NCBI RefSeq assembly: GCF_032854445.1
Contig: NW_027017965.1
Location: forward strand, 186,001-250,000
From: Liolophura sinensis
Taxonomy: Eukaryota > Mollusca > Polyplacophora > Chitonida > Chitonidae
Direction: 5' to 3'
Length of the DNA stretch: 64,000 bases
How positions within the stretch are numbered: the first letter of the stretch is position 1; each line of letters opens with the position of its first letter. A model generated the notes under the pieces. It was not told where the DNA came from, did no database searches, and saw only the letters and a list, made by a program, of their open reading frames with translations. The position numbers and the translations under genes are program-made. Below, one piece after another: positions 40,202 to 54,335 of the stretch.

Positions 40202-43200
40202 CTGCAACGAAGAAAGGAACAATGAGTGTTTCCGCTTTATCTCGATTGACAAAGAGGCAAATAGGACGTAAACTCACAAAATTTAAGCCAATAAATAGGA
40301 AGGAGAAAGAAAATTGCGCGACATCTGGTAGCTGGTTACAGGTGTAACCTTTCGAAATGTTTTTTTTTTCTTTTTTAGCCCGTCCACATTGTTTAAGCTT
40401 TTGTGAGGGCCCCTTCCGGGTTATAAACTTACAAGTGTTGTTATGATCACAGCAAAGAGGCCAGAGGTTGGAATTCATCTGTAACTAGTTTGGTAGCGGC
40501 TTTTAAGTAGTCATGCAAGGTACGGTAGGTGATAAACTAAGGACGATTGTCTGTACAGCAAAATTGTCATTATGAATGTTCAATAATCATTCGGACCGAA
40601 ATGAATAACATAGCTGTTTATCATTATTGTAGGGCATATTAGTTATCATGTGATTACGATTGTTGACGTTTTTTCCTTCACGGTTTGTGAATTTCCGAAA
40701 ATGGCAAATTCTCCAACAACTAGCTGCACCTGTGTGGCTCAACCTATCGGACGATGTAGGCCTACGTACCAAGCAGTATTGACTTGGTTGGTACATTAGC
40801 ACATTGTTATATCAGGTGTCAGCTTCACTCGTGGCGCTACTCAACAACAAGCCAGGTGTAAATACAAACTCGACTTCCTCTTTTCTCCACCTTTCAACAT
40901 ACGTGTAGGTGATTTGAAAGCGTCAACAATCTATACATTACTGAACATGCACTTGCTGGCCTTAGTAATCAACTTTCAGACTGAAATGTTTGAGTTGAGG
41001 AAGCCTTATTTTTAAGACCATTTTTAGTCTTAAGACGTCGGGGAAGCTTATTTATACTCTTTTAAACATACCGTACCATGATATATGCTAAACTTACTAC
41101 TGAGTACAAGAAACGTTACCTCTAGACCAGTGAAGTCTAATAACTTGCAATTAACAAGATTCTTTTTTTTTTTAACTTTTTCCAGGTGTTATATATCACA
41201 TTGTCGTCGTTGCTCTGGCTTTACTCACTGTATGCAGTTCTTTATATTACCTCTCATGATGTTTGTCAAATACGATGTCAATGACAGGAAGTTTATATTG
41301 GACACTTATATCCCTCCACCCATAAACCAATACGACGTTGTATATATTATTCACACAAACCCTTGTGTTGATATCTAACACAACAACTTGGGCAGTTTTC
41401 GTTCAACACAGAAATGTGTTACCCCAACATAAACATGTGTTAAATAAATGTCAAGTACACATGTCTGTGTATCAAAATAATAAAACACAAACTTGTATTG
41501 AACTAAAATGAGATAATTTATGCATAGCTTAAGCTATCGAGTCGAGACAATTAACTCGTGTCAACTTGAAGCTATACTACATTTTCACGGATCAGCTTAT
41601 GTGTGTGTGTGTGTGTGACACGCTGACTACCTCTAAGTCTTTTAATTGCCGTGAGAATTACCAGGTATTTACCTTTTGTAAAGTTCTTGCATTAAAGGAA
41701 AAGACCTGTAAAAATCGACACAGGCATCATTTAAGAGGCCACTTAAAACTATGAATATGGATACTTTCATTTATTTTTTTTTTTAGATTTTTGTGAAGAG
41801 GATTAAAGGCGCTCAAACGTTTGAATTCTAAGGTGGGCTTCATGGAGTCTGGGAACTCTGACGTCACGTGAAGTTTTTCCAGCTATGATCACGACACATT
41901 GAATGCTGGAATAAATATACCCATGACTAAAAGATTGCTGAAATAATGTTCTCAAAACTTCCTTCCCTCTGTTCAACATCAGGTTAAACAGAAGATGTGA
42001 CATCAGAGTTCCTAGATAGTTTCAGTATGGCTCATAAAACCCTCAAATATTTGAATGCCTTCGAAATCTAAAAAATATACAATCTAAAAAAAATGAATGA
42101 AAGTATTTTTACGCATAGTTTTCAGTTGCCTGTCCGATGAACTTTACTTCATATTTTAGCTTTCTTTCACTTTAATGCAAATTATAATGCTCTTTACAGG
42201 AAGATGGTTTAAAACCAAACTATAAAAGAAGACGCGAGAACTTCGACGTCACCGATGCCCAACAAAATTATAATAAAGGCCCATAGTGACATTCTAAGAA
42301 TTACAGTATTAAATTACTTTTGTGTTTAAGAAGATAAGAAAACTAAGTGCGGATACTTTAGGTACAGTTTTCAGTGTCATATCTTATGTTTAATGGGTAA
42401 AAAGAGGGGGATTGGTCGTTGCGAAAAAACACACTAAGGTACTACAGACCATCGAAGGTAGGTTTGTGGTTTTACGGATACAGATCATTAATAGGCCTTC
42501 TTGTATTTTGGCTAGCAGAAAACGCAAAATTTCTTTAAAATCTGATGACAATGATTTATGTTTTCATTTTTGACAACTGTTTAGTTACTACTCTACGCGT
42601 TGGGGAAATGATAATTCCAGGGAATTTTAACAGTCATACACGCTGTCTGCCATTGCAGACAGACTTCCAGGCGACTTTTTCTGCTTTATAATGCAAGTCA
42701 TACACATAAAAGTTTTAATAGTATTGTTGTTACTGGAGTGTCCAGAACAATGAAGTTAGATATAATTTTACCGCTGTACAAGGCTGGCGATGTTTACAAT
42801 ATTTACACTCCATTGATCAATATACGACTTATGGACAGCGAAACATATACCATATTTCGAAGGAGTTAAGACATGGTTACATCTACCTGCGACAACCTAC
42901 GTTAAAAGTGCGCACTGGAAAACTCAAAGATAAGATCTGTATAGCATTCATATATTTTAAGAAGGTGCTTGACCTGGTAAATCAACAAAAATAATAGTTT
43001 TGATTTCAAATTATGGCTTTAAACTTAAGACTTATCTCTTTAAAGGTGTTATAACTTAGACAGAACTTGTGTCAGTGGTGGAACAAGGAGCTTTGTATTA
43101 AGTTCCGATTAAATCTGGCTATATCCATCGCAGGCAAAAATTGTGCTCATTTGTTCCAAGATTGCCCGCAGCAGATTATCCTACTATATTTTGAAGACGT

Positions 43201-45120
43201 TTCTTTGTTTTCTTTATCACCAACTCTAAAGTCTACATTCCCAGATAGATACAACGTTTTCTTGTTGTCAAAAGTGGAGAAATGCACAAAAGGGAAACAT
43301 TCTTATCTTTAGAAAGGCCAACTATGGATAAGGTACATGGTGACATCCATGTATACTAGTATATGGTAATGGAAATATGGAGGCCGTGTCGTCATAAAAA
43401 GACCACTTCGTGATAATTTCTACACAAATTAATAAGACAAGACTAGCATATGTATGTACAAATCGATAAAGTGCCCCACGGGAATTTTAAATAGCATAAC
43501 ATTTTGTTTTTGTGATGTAGCGCAATCGCAGAGGAATCGAGCATGAACAGGTCTTGAACTCACCGCGATGCACTGGTGAGAGGCTCCTGGGTCATTGCAC
43601 CGCGCTGGCACGCTAACCACCTCGGTCACGGAAGCCTCAAGTGACTAAGTAGAAAAGGCCTCCTATTAACAAAGCAACTGAATGGGCACCGGTGCCGAAA
43701 GTTTTTACCAAAAATTGGACAGGCGCAAAACACAATCAATTCTTTTTCTATTATTTTAGAATGACCCAAATAATTACTTTTCACAAATCATCGGCCTCGT
43801 CTGTGCACGTGTTACTGCTCAAAATGGCCGATAAACATTTGCAAAATTTATAGCGCGAGTTGCTTTATAACTTTATCAAAACTTAGAATCATTTTTAACA
43901 CTATCAATAGTACAGGTACGAGTCTGACATTTTCTGAAAGCAGTAATTTGAGCACTTCGTGATTAATACACACCGCTAGACAATATTTGATTTTAGTAAC
44001 TGTGGATATTTTGTCAAAAATCTGCCTCGTTAACCTGATAAGTGAGTATTTCATTGAATTGGAGATTTTGCCCCAGGGTTGGTCTATGCATGGGCGGCTT
44101 TATTCCTAAGCTTCAAAACGTGAATACAAACAATGTGAATAATTAAGCCCCTCTATACACAGAGCTCTGGTTCACCATCTAGGTAAACATTTCACTGGTT
44201 ATTTATTTGTTTATTTCATTGGTTATTAAGTTATTCAAGTTAATCCCTATGTTATATTAAATAATAGATTATTGCTGTGGATCCGAGAAAATATCATTGT
44301 TTTCAGCCTAGTTATAGGTTATGGTGGACGCTCTTTTCTATAAAGTTTTATGGGAAACAGGGAGGTACTACAGTTCATCGTGAACTGGGGCGTTTTCTAT
44401 GTATAGTGTCTACAAAAATAAGAGTCACTAAATATTTTTTAAACTACTGAATTCAGAAAACTGTATTTTGAAAAATAAAAGGATTGATCTCACAGAAAAT
44501 GCAACCGGTCTGCATAAGGAAAATACGCATTGGAAACATGGGGGTTAAAGTACATATTAAATCTGCAACCTGTTATAACCTATCTTTAATTTTACTTCAA
44601 TACAAACAAGCTATTCATGGTGAGATACAAAACATATCAAAATGTATTTCTAAACGGTAGAAATTTAACAAATTCTTTTTTTCAATACAAAAGTATTTAC
44701 GTAAAAGATTCATTTTCAACTGAGAAATTAATCCAGGGCTTCGTTCGTTGGATTAGAAATAGGGAAAGCAGATTACGCGAAGAAATAAATGTTGGAGAAT
44801 GTGTATATGCATGTTGTGGAAATTTTCTGTATACATATACCTTATACTCGGGCTTGGCTAAGTCATATCACACAAACTCGCACCCTGGTCAAATAGTACC
44901 CAAAATGCATTGGATTCGTACCCAATGGATTGCAGTCGCACGCAGTGCTATAATGTAAACTGAATGCACAATTCTGAGTATTAATTTCATGAGCTATAGC
45001 GCACTTATTTCTTTCTTAATTTACATTGCTGTGAAAATAATTCATTTTATTATTCACCCCAAAGGAACATCTGGAAATTGCATCTTGAAAATGGTAGTGA
45101 AAATAATGGAAAATACTTAC
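40202..45120. other. region upstream of channel exon 1; no coding gene recognised
   Basis: AT-rich. It includes a (GT)n run at 41601-41617, several ACACA/TGTGT-rich inverted pairs (41345-41500) and one SINE head at 43.5-43.6 kb. If the exon candidate at 45.1 kb is real, this is a 5'UTR intron. Confidence 0.5.
43515..43645 (-). mobile_element. SINE head (tRNA-like part), minus
   Basis: Read on the minus strand it has GTGACCGAGGTGGTTAGCGT (A-box region) and CGGTGAGTTCAAGACC (B-box region), as in the 59.5-kb SINE. The 3' tail is missing. Confidence 0.7.
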
Positions 45121-45300
45121 GGCATTGCAGGTCCTTTCGAAGGTCAGACACAGTTCGCGCAGAAGCTATTAGACATGGAATTAATGTTGTTTGTCTTGTC
45201 GTTGAAACGTGTAGTGGAGTAGTCCTGGGACCAAACAGAGGCCATATAGCTCGTGTGGTGATGCGTGACCCCACATTCGCTACTGTGTTTTCATAAGAGC
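45121..45300 (-). other. candidate 5'UTR exon of the channel gene
   Basis: The minus strand shows a consensus donor (AATGCC followed by GTAAGTATTT) at 45121/45120. A comparatively GC-rich stretch precedes it. Exon 1 of the channel gene needs such a non-coding exon because its ATG directly follows a splice acceptor. This is the best candidate I see, but proof is lacking. Confidence 0.3.
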
Positions 45301-45534
45301 CCTGTTACTCTCGTTCAGCCAACCCAACTGGTTACAGTTCAATGGCGGTGAGCTGCTGGGACCTTGCAAAACATGCACGGGACTCACCTGTTTGAAAAGA
45401 CGGCTAAAACCCTTCTCCGTAGGGTTCACGAATGGGCAGTGTGATGTTTGACATGCATGGGTTGAGGGTGGGGATGTAGGAGGGAGGGGGCGGGGCTAAA
45501 TATGTTACCAGAACGGCAAGTTCGTCTCAGTGAA

Positions 45535-45680
45535 TTAGCACTAGGTAAAAGAGCGGTGGAAATCCGTCCTGCGACAAGAAGGCTCATTAAATGCACTGTA
45601 AGGATTCTGTCGTCGTCATATTACTGAAAACGTGTTAAGTACAACGTTAAGCCCTAAGCACTCACCCTCTCACTCACACG
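45535..45680 (+). mobile_element. second SINE family copy
   Basis: TCCGTCCTGCGACAAGAAGG, CTCATTAAATGCACTGTAAG, then GTCGTCGTCATATTACTGAA and CACTCACTCAC-type tail; related to the copies at 22.9 and 31.65 kb. Confidence 0.55.
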
Positions 45681-45974
45681 TGCGGGTGCATTATATGTGA
45701 CATAAAAATCTGCTTGTGATTCAAAGTGATTATGAGCCTGGGATGGTAGAAGAGGGGTGGGGAGGGAACGTGCATGTGTATTGTAGTGGCTATAGGCCTG
45801 CATTGCAAAGGGCATGTCCGTCCCGAGTCCGATAACTTAATTCAAAGAAGATAACATTTCATCGGTTTGTTTATAGTGTTCATGTACTACTTTCCCGCAA
45901 TATAAGAATGCTGTTTTTAAAGGCGGATCATCAGGTGCAGGAGATCGAAACCCTTGGTGTTAATTTTGGAGTGA

Positions 45975-47085
45975 CATAAGCAGCAGAACTATAATAACAT
46001 GCCAACCATGTTGGCTGATGAACCATGATAATATGGAGGGTGTAATTGGAGGATGTGATGATATCACCGCACATGTTGGCTGCCCGGCTCTGATAAAACC
46101 ATAATGATTCTTTCTAATGATCCATGATAATTCATCAACGATGTTGGCTGATGAGCCATGATAGTGCCGAGATGTGACATAAGCAGAAGATCCATGATAA
46201 TATCGCCGCACATGTTGGCCTATGAGCAATGATAATATGGAGGATGTAATTGGAGGCTGTGATAGTATCGCTGCACATGTTGGCTGATGGGCTCTGATAA
46301 AACCGTAATGATTTTGGCTGATGAGCCGTGATAATATGGAGGATGTAACAGGAGGCTGTGATGATATCGCCGTACATGTTGGCTGGTTTTAGGATTTTTC
46401 CTGATGAGCCTTGATAATCTCGAGGATGTAACAAGAGGCTGTGATAATGTAGCCCTCATGTTGGCCGATGAGCGATGATAATATGGAGGATGTAACTGGA
46501 GACAGTGATAATATCGCCGCACATGTTGGCCTATGAGCAATGATAATATGGAGGATGTAATTGGAGGCTGTGATAATATCGCCGCACATGCTGGTTGCCG
46601 CTCTCTGATAAAACCGTAATGATTTTGGCTGATGAGGCGTGATAATATGGAGGGTGCAATCAGATGTTGACTGATGGGCCATGATAGTGCCAAGATGTAG
46701 GCTGAGCAGCCATGATAGTGCCGAGATGTAATCCTAGCAGCCATGATAGTGCCGAGATGTACGCTGAGCAGCCATGATAGTGCCGAGATGTACTAAGGCT
46801 ATAGGCTGAGGAGCCATAATAGTGCCGAGGATGTACTCTGAGGAGTCATGGTAGTGCCGAGGACATGCGCTAGTGAGCCATGATAGTGCTCAGGATGTGG
46901 ACTAAGCAGCCATGATAGTGCTCAAGATGTAGGCCTAGGGGCCATGATAGTGATGAGGGTGTAGACCTGGGAGCCATATAGTGCACAGGATGTAGACCGA
47001 TGAGCCATGCTAGTGCTCAGGATGTAGACTGAGCAACCATGACAGTGCTCAAGATGCCTAGGTGCCTTGGTAGTAAAGAGAATGT
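45975..47085. repeat. complex tandem array of GCCATGATA-type units
   Basis: The first part (to ~46.65 kb) has compound units alternating GATAATATGGAGGATGTAA, GGCTGTGATAATATCGCCGC and ACATGTTGGC with variable order. The second part (46.67-47.08 kb) has ~25-35-bp units such as GAGCAGCCATGATAGTGCCG AGATGT. Long minus-strand frames inside it come from the array itself. Confidence 0.85.
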
Positions 47086-47119
47086 AGGCTAACAGGCTAA
47101 TAATATTTATGTTGTTATC

Positions 47120-47240
47120 ATACGGATTATCACCCACCATAATGCTGGTCGCCGTCGTATAAGTGGAATATTCTTCAGTACGGCGTAAAACACCAATCAA
47201 ACAAATAAAAAAAATAAATACATAAATAAATACCAAAATA
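47120..47240 (+). mobile_element. SINE 3' tail
   Basis: ACCATAATGCTGGTCGCCGT, then ATTCTTCAGTACGGCGTAAA and ACACCAATCAAACAAATAAA. Confidence 0.7.
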
Positions 47241-48844
47241 AATACCGGAGTGATGCACTTGCATGGTGGAGCCGTGATAAAACCATAATGATCTGGGAAT
47301 ATTGGTTGCTGAGCGGCGGCAATAAAAATATAACATCGTAAATTTATATGCACAGTTTACTGACTAGCACACATTATGATTTGCCAAGGACAGAGAAAAT
47401 GTACATATATAGTAACGTGGTACCGATGGTATTATTGGGTTATTTTAATCCAAGGCATTATACTTTGAAAATTTACTTTGCATTACTTCACCGAGATCAC
47501 GCATTGAATATTTGAGTATTATACGATGGTTTGGTGCTTTAGTAACGTATAACGTATATAGGACTGTGACTCCAATATATGTAAGTATGCTGTACGTAAA
47601 ACGAGCCAACATCATGGTTTTAAGGCAAATAATCAACAATTTTTAAAAAATCACATTTGAGGCATTTTATTTGTACGGTAATAATCTTAATAATCCCGAA
47701 ATTTTATGCATATACTTTTATATATTATAGTAGTAAATTTTCGGAAATGACAACTGACTGAGAGCGCAATATTGCCTAAACTCATTGATTCGTGATATAC
47801 ACCTCGCAGAGTTGCTTTGACTGCTCATTACTTAATTTCCGGGGCTAACCTTTGTGAACCTAGGAAAGTGAAGTTTAAAGCCATTTTTACGCCCCAACCA
47901 CAAAGGTGAAAATATTTCATGTTGCCCTAATAATCCTTCAATATATTGGCTCAGGACAGACCAAAGAGGCCAAAGAGGGCTACAGTTCACTTATCCAGCA
48001 CATGGATAATAAAATAAGTCAATATGTGCTTAGAAACCGGAATCTTTTTAATGTGGTCAGACAGAAAAAAAAAACATGAATAAAAGTGAGATGCGTGTAA
48101 TCCATGAGAAGCTTGTGTATATAGAGCAAGGGGACTTCGATCACTGTGACCTGTGATCATTGTGAGTTTCCTGCCAGGCTCACTGTATATCAGTCATTCC
48201 TCAGAGACAGCTGGTTGTGTCAGGAACCTGCATTGCAAGGATTCTCACCTACAAAGTCACCTCTGTGGGGTTCACAAACGTAACGGACACCTCATGAGCA
48301 AGTTTAAAATAACAATAGGCAACCACGGGTGGCTTAGGGAACTATGACAGCCGTTAGACGAAACATGTTAAAGGCTTTGTCTTGTAAGAGGAGTGACGTC
48401 TACTTGTCAGCTATTATGCAGATATTCGCAGTATTCCTAGGGGTAAGTGTCAGAGGTATTGTAGTTGACACCCGGCAGGTAACAATGATGGTAAGTTCAC
48501 ACTGCAGGGTGCGTGTCATACAACTGTGTTTCACGCACTGTAGGACAAATTAAAAATGCATAGTGTGGTATAACCTGATGAAGACAGGATAAATACACAC
48601 TTTTGTACACAAGTAAACATGCACAGAAATATGCGCATTCGCAAATAAAAAGTGGCCGTAAATAATTTTAAAAGATTACTGAAAAATGCGTAAATAAAGC
48701 GCTGATTTGACGGGTGACAATACCCGCAAGGAAACTGCCTCTTGTAAACCATTATTTCTTGCAACATACCAAAAACACACATCCCTATCGGTTTCTCCAA
48801 TCGTGCATCATTCTTTCATCGTGATACCTATACGTTGCAGATCA
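47241..48844. other. spacer, nothing recognised
   Basis: AT-rich with no coherent coding frame or repeat. Confidence 0.5.
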
Positions 48845-49042
48845 GTTTGATTTATTTATTTATTTGATTGGTGTTTTACACCATATTCAAGAATATTTCA
48901 CTTAAACGAGGGCGGCCAACATTAGGGTGGGTTTCCCCCGGGCTCTGCCCGGTTTCCACCCACCGTAATGCTGACCGCCGTCGTAAAGGTGAAATATTCT
49001 TGAGTACGGCGTAAAACACCAATCAAATAAATAAATAAATAA
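48845..49042. mobile_element. two SINE 3' tails head to head
   Basis: A minus-oriented tail (TTTATTTATTTATTTGATTG then GTGTTTTACACC, 48848-48925) meets a plus-oriented tail (CACCCACCGTAATGCTGACC ending in AAATAAATAAAT, to 49042), giving a palindrome-like structure. Confidence 0.7.
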
Positions 49043-52000
49043 CTGGGCAACGGAGGCCCCCGTTGCAGATCTACCGGGTCTAGTATATATACGGGCGTGA
49101 TAATGATTGCACTTAAAGTGCCGTTAATTGTGAATGTCTGCTGCACTGAGATTGTAGTATATTACACACTTAAAGCACATTTTTTGACAAGATTCGGTGC
49201 GAAACCGGCCAAAAACGCAGTGTTTTTCCCCCATGCCATCTATTTGTAGACGCTCACTGAGTAATAAAATCCCCGAATGTAACAATAATTACACTTTGGG
49301 TATAGTACTTACTATATACCAACAATGTAATATTATAACATTATTGTTAGCATTATTACAATATGCCTATGTGGACGAGAGGATAGCGTGCTAGACTCTA
49401 AGATATGTGTGTGGGGCCTTAACACAAAGCTCCGCACAATCTTGCTTTCACTTTTTAAGCACGTGGTTGGTTAAACATGTAATGAGAAAAGGTGTTTAGG
49501 TTGAAATGTGGAGACATTAAACATGTGGAGGGCACAAAATATTTTTGGCTGGGAAGCCTAAACATGTTTACCCCCAAAACACATGGTAAGCTAAACATGT
49601 TTGATACCTATGCACAAAGCAACTGCAAACCTCCACGCATTACCCGTTTCCACTCTTTTAACATGCCATCATCTCAACATGTATGAAAAGGAGGTGCTTA
49701 GCTTATCCGACTGTGGAATTATTTGTTTTCATTCACATTACTATTTAAAGCACGTCTGTAAAAGTATGCCACATTTAACCATTCAATATAAAGCACTGAA
49801 GTAATGTTGAAAATGACATTAAACCGTAAGTAACAAACAGTTCTCTCACAAGGACTACAACCATTCTAACTGAATAGTACACCACCATTTTACTGCACCC
49901 AATGCATCCAATCGCAGGGTTGCTTTTGCTGTGAATTAGTGTTTTCATAAAACAACGTAATAATTAATACAATAAGAATATAAAAACTCACCAAGAGATA
50001 TCATGAATGGGAATTTTAATCATGCTAAAGTAATAAATAAACATTTAAATGGAACCATGTTACTGTGGAAACAGTGATAATAACGAGGGATACATGTTTA
50101 CTCAGTTCACCTGAACTGAAGGCTTAAATTAATACAACTACATGCAGTGAACATGATGTAATAATGTGCATGTATTTTGTGCACAATCCATAACTTCAAT
50201 ATGTGTCAGTCTGCAACTATAATGGTTCCAAACAATTTTCAGAAACATATAACTCATATACATTGTCCAGGAAAACATTATTTGCAGGTAATGAACTACT
50301 GAAACCGTAAGTCTTGTACTAATCTTATAGTAATGAACCGACTTTCTGTATGACACAATTTACTACCCTAACAAACCCTACATCACGTTTGCTGCGTCAC
50401 AGTAGGACCCTTCGTTGAATTCAACACTGCTGGTACGTATAGTTCGACTTAGTTACAGGTGAGTCTTCACTAGGTCAATCACTGAAATCTATCAGGCTCA
50501 GCGCATCTTCAGTTACATGTCATGTTGTTCCTATAGAAATCCAAGTGTGATTGTTACCGATGAAAGATGCCGGAGCCAACTCAGAGATGAAGGAATATGA
50601 TCTAAAAACTTGCAATACAATGTACGTGCTAAAGTTCAGCGAATACAAAACAAGATGTAACCAATGAAATTTTTAATCACTGAAATCATGCTATAAACAC
50701 ATTAAAGTAGTTACCAGCATTAGCAGTTAACATGTTTCGGGTCACTATTGTTAGATGGAATTATCTGATGTAACTTACGCGCAACATACAATAAAGTTTT
50801 GTTTGTAAATATTTCACTAATCTATCTGGCATGGAATTCATTAGCTTGTATTATTACTGTGTAGTACATGTACAAATAACATCTCACACAATTCTAAATT
50901 ATCAGCAAATTTTACTTATTCGTTTACTTGCATGCTTTGGGTTTTAAATAGCAAGGATTTTGCATTATTTTTATGCATAATATAGGCCTACATGGTGATA
51001 GTGTCACCTTACTCGCCTTCAACCATGATATACTCCTATTAACAAAGAAATGCAGTCATAATGATATGCACATGTACAAGGGTAAAATAAGATGGCAATC
51101 TGTATTATCTGTACAACAGCCATTAATGGCTGAAGTTGTCGGAATTCTCGAAATTGTTTTCTTTAGGCATTCAACAACTTCAATTCATCTGAAACACAAA
51201 TTAGTGACTTCATTTTATTTTAAAATAGTAGAACTGGTTTACAACCAATAATATAATATATAGGTCTATAATAACCATGCTTCAAATTTCACTTCACATA
51301 CATCTGGCTTTCACTCCTTTGGAAACGCAAATGAAATAATAAATAAATCTTTTCAGTATACTGGTGTTGACAATCCTACCGGTAAGTTAGTGCACCGGTA
51401 CATGCTCTCATGGACATTTAATGCTATGTTGTTACCTTCTGGCTAGGATTTCGCTTCGATTCCTAAATGTGTCTGTTCTGACAGTGTTACAATATTTTCC
51501 CAAATCAAGTGAAACAAACCTTTAATCGATTAAAATTTACTCCAAAATCTAGGTCGCCTTTCTTCGATTCACAGTTGTTGACTGACAACAAATTGCCAAG
51601 CATATCAAGTGAAATTCAAGATTTGAAAATTTAAGAGATGGAGTCAGCATCGACCATAGGCTTGCATAAACATGCGAGTCATCATACACATGTGCTGATT
51701 TACACACTGACTTCTTCAAGCAACCATACATGGCTGTACTGATGTTATTTGGAAGCGAATTAAAATGTATCCGAACGTTTGCCGGATTTGGACAGAAGTG
51801 TAAACTGTTTGTCAAGGGCTTTTTACTTTTTAGTATTTCTGTAGCTAAGCTGGGATAAATGAAACAGATCTCAGATCTACCTAACCCACCTAACCTACAA
51901 CTACAACGCACCGACCACATTGCTACTAGCCACTTCTTCTATCCAAATATATAATGATGCACGACACATTTTCTGCCACATTTTACAACAGCTTGTGGAC

Positions 52001-52805
52001 AAAATTTTGTAGGAGCGAGTAAAACGGTGAAACGCCGTCGCGGCTGTCTGCGTTTGTCATGTTGCCGACAACTGTGAGATATGCCAATTTAAACATGTAT
52101 GTTAACACTGTTAGTTTTACTAACCGACCGCATTCAATGAACGAGCTATTTTCCTGCACGTTCTTGACACGACTATTTCATTTATTTGCTTGATTATTAA
52201 TTTGTTATTATTTATTGTCGACATAATACAGGTTATACATGCAGTGTACATAGAGGTGCACGGATTGTGTAGGTCAGTGTCATTTCAGTATGCCTGTTTT
52301 TGAGTTAAATAAGGCATGTTTTTTTTTAACGACATCATGTCATCATTTTCATATAAAAATAGCGACATTTTTATGTTTCAATATGGTTATATCATTCCAG
52401 TGTTGATAAAATAAAAGCTCTAAAAGAATTAATTTAATATTATAACGTACATGTAGTAACTGTGTCACCCACAAAACGATTAACTGGACACTTGTCCCAA
52501 AGTTTAAAAGTGAAGACAGGCAAAAATGGAAAATTTTATTTTGCAACAGACACTAAGCTGCAGACTAAGAGGTTTGCGGATGCACATTCTCTACGATATA
52601 CAGAACAGGAAACATTTTCCAAATTCAATTCTTCACTTTTGGTTTTTGACTGATAACTGGTCAGGCTGGGTCATGGCATTGATGACATCATTGACATCAC
52701 TAGAGTACCAGCTTAAAGTAACTCATTGAATTTGAATTTCAGCTTGTGTATAGTTGCAGAATACAATCCTGCAGATACGGTAAATATTACTTAAAACTAA
52801 ATGTA
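49043..52805. other. spacer; recurrent AAACATGT motif, no gene recognised
   Basis: Between 49.47 and 49.69 kb AAACATGT or AACATGT occurs about seven times. Elsewhere only AT-rich sequence. Minus frame 51549-51920 (123 codons) shows no family feature and is not called. Confidence 0.5.
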
Positions 52806-53086
52806 GGGGTCTCCGCGACTGAGGGGTTAGCCCACTTGTGCACCTAATGACCCAAATACCTCCCACCAATGCAATTGCTGTGAGTTCAAGCCCAGCTCAC
52901 ACTGGTTTCCTCTCCAGCCAAATACGGGAAGGTCCGCCAGCAACCTATCACCAGTGAATGGTAGTGGGTTTCCCCCATGGTCTTCCAGGTTTCCTCCTTC
53001 CACAATGCTGATCCCTGTCATATAGGTAAAATGTTGTTGAGTATGGCATAAACCACGAATCAAATAAATAAATTAAAAAAAAAACG
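52806..53086 (+). mobile_element. full-length tRNA-derived SINE
   Basis: Head CGCGACTGAGGGGTTAGCCC, B-box region TGTGAGTTCAAGCCC, body CAGCTCACACTGG, tail ATAAACCACGAATCAAATAA then A-rich run. Confidence 0.8.
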
Positions 53087-54335
53087 GTTATAACACTTTG
53101 AGGTATGTGCAGAAATATTCAGAATGTACTCTTTCCCTTAAAGACTGTTACTTTAAGGCTCTTGTTTTAAGATAACCATACAGAGTGAGGGACATTTTCA
53201 TGAACTTTATTGTCAAAGTAAGTTTGTTAATATTACCATTCTCATTGATAGTACTAGAAATAAATTAAGCCGAGATTAAAGATATGTTTGTTGGGGGTAA
53301 CCCAATCTACCCTCGAAAAAAAAGAGCGCTAGTCTAGAATTTTTATTGGGGTTTATTTGGAATTTTTGAAAATATTTTTCTCTCCATGTTAAATTTTTTT
53401 AAAACCCATATATATTTCGTCACCAAGAAAAAAAATTTCTTACTGCCTGACCCTATTTTTGATGATAGGGTTGTGTTACCAGCTACAACAAATGTTTTTG
53501 GATGGATGTATAAGGTATGCGTCTTTAATAGAGCTACAAGATATGGGTAGGCCTATAGGTAACATGATGTCAAGGCATGAACTTACGTGTTACTACAACC
53601 ATACTCACCATTTACATACATCTATGTTCGTTTAGGTTGATGAAACAGACATGGTCATTGTGGAAAACTAGCGCTGACAGTAATCTTCCCTTTAGCTTGA
53701 TTCCTGTACATATAAATAACTACCCCACTAGTAATTGATGTTAATTAAATGTTGATGTTTGATGAGATGCTAATTATGTATAAATCTTGGTCCAAAATAT
53801 ATAATATTAACAGTTACAAGACATATTCCTTGGATGGTGTACTCACCCTGCCGTTAACTCCTGGTACTGCAGCTGCCATTACATACTAGTAACATAAAGA
53901 TTTGCTTGTATATGTGATTTAAACTAAACATTCATGTATAATTGGCCTTCTGCAGCTTAAGACATTTGTATCACACACCATATCTTAAAGGTGATAGAAG
54001 CTTTTGTTACAGAGCTGCTTGTTCAGTTCATTAACAGATTTTCAAATTACTTTTAGATCCAATTAAACTCAAAGCAACATGTATGCTCTACATTTAGTTG
54101 TACAGCTTCCAAGTAATTCTTGAATTTCCTTGTATAATGTTTTTATCTCACATTTCATTTGCACATTATCTAATTTGCCTTCATTTTTTTAAATGTTCAG
54201 ATGTCAAACCAGTTAGTGCAAATTGTTACAGCTGACAGAAACACCATTGTGTCTGTGGCTCTCTAGAAAGGAGATCTACATGACATCTTGTGTGATGGTA
54301 TGTAAAATAAATGCAGAATACATTATGCTTCACTG
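53087..54335. other. spacer, nothing recognised
   Basis: AT-rich with several A/T homopolymers. Confidence 0.5.

Noticed and set aside
46220-46744. Minus-strand frames up to 174 codons rich in HYHGSSA-like repeats
   Set aside because: By-product of the tandem array at 46-47 kb.
51549-51920. Minus-strand 123-codon frame
   Set aside because: No domain, splice or neighbour support; its composition is that of random AT-rich sequence.
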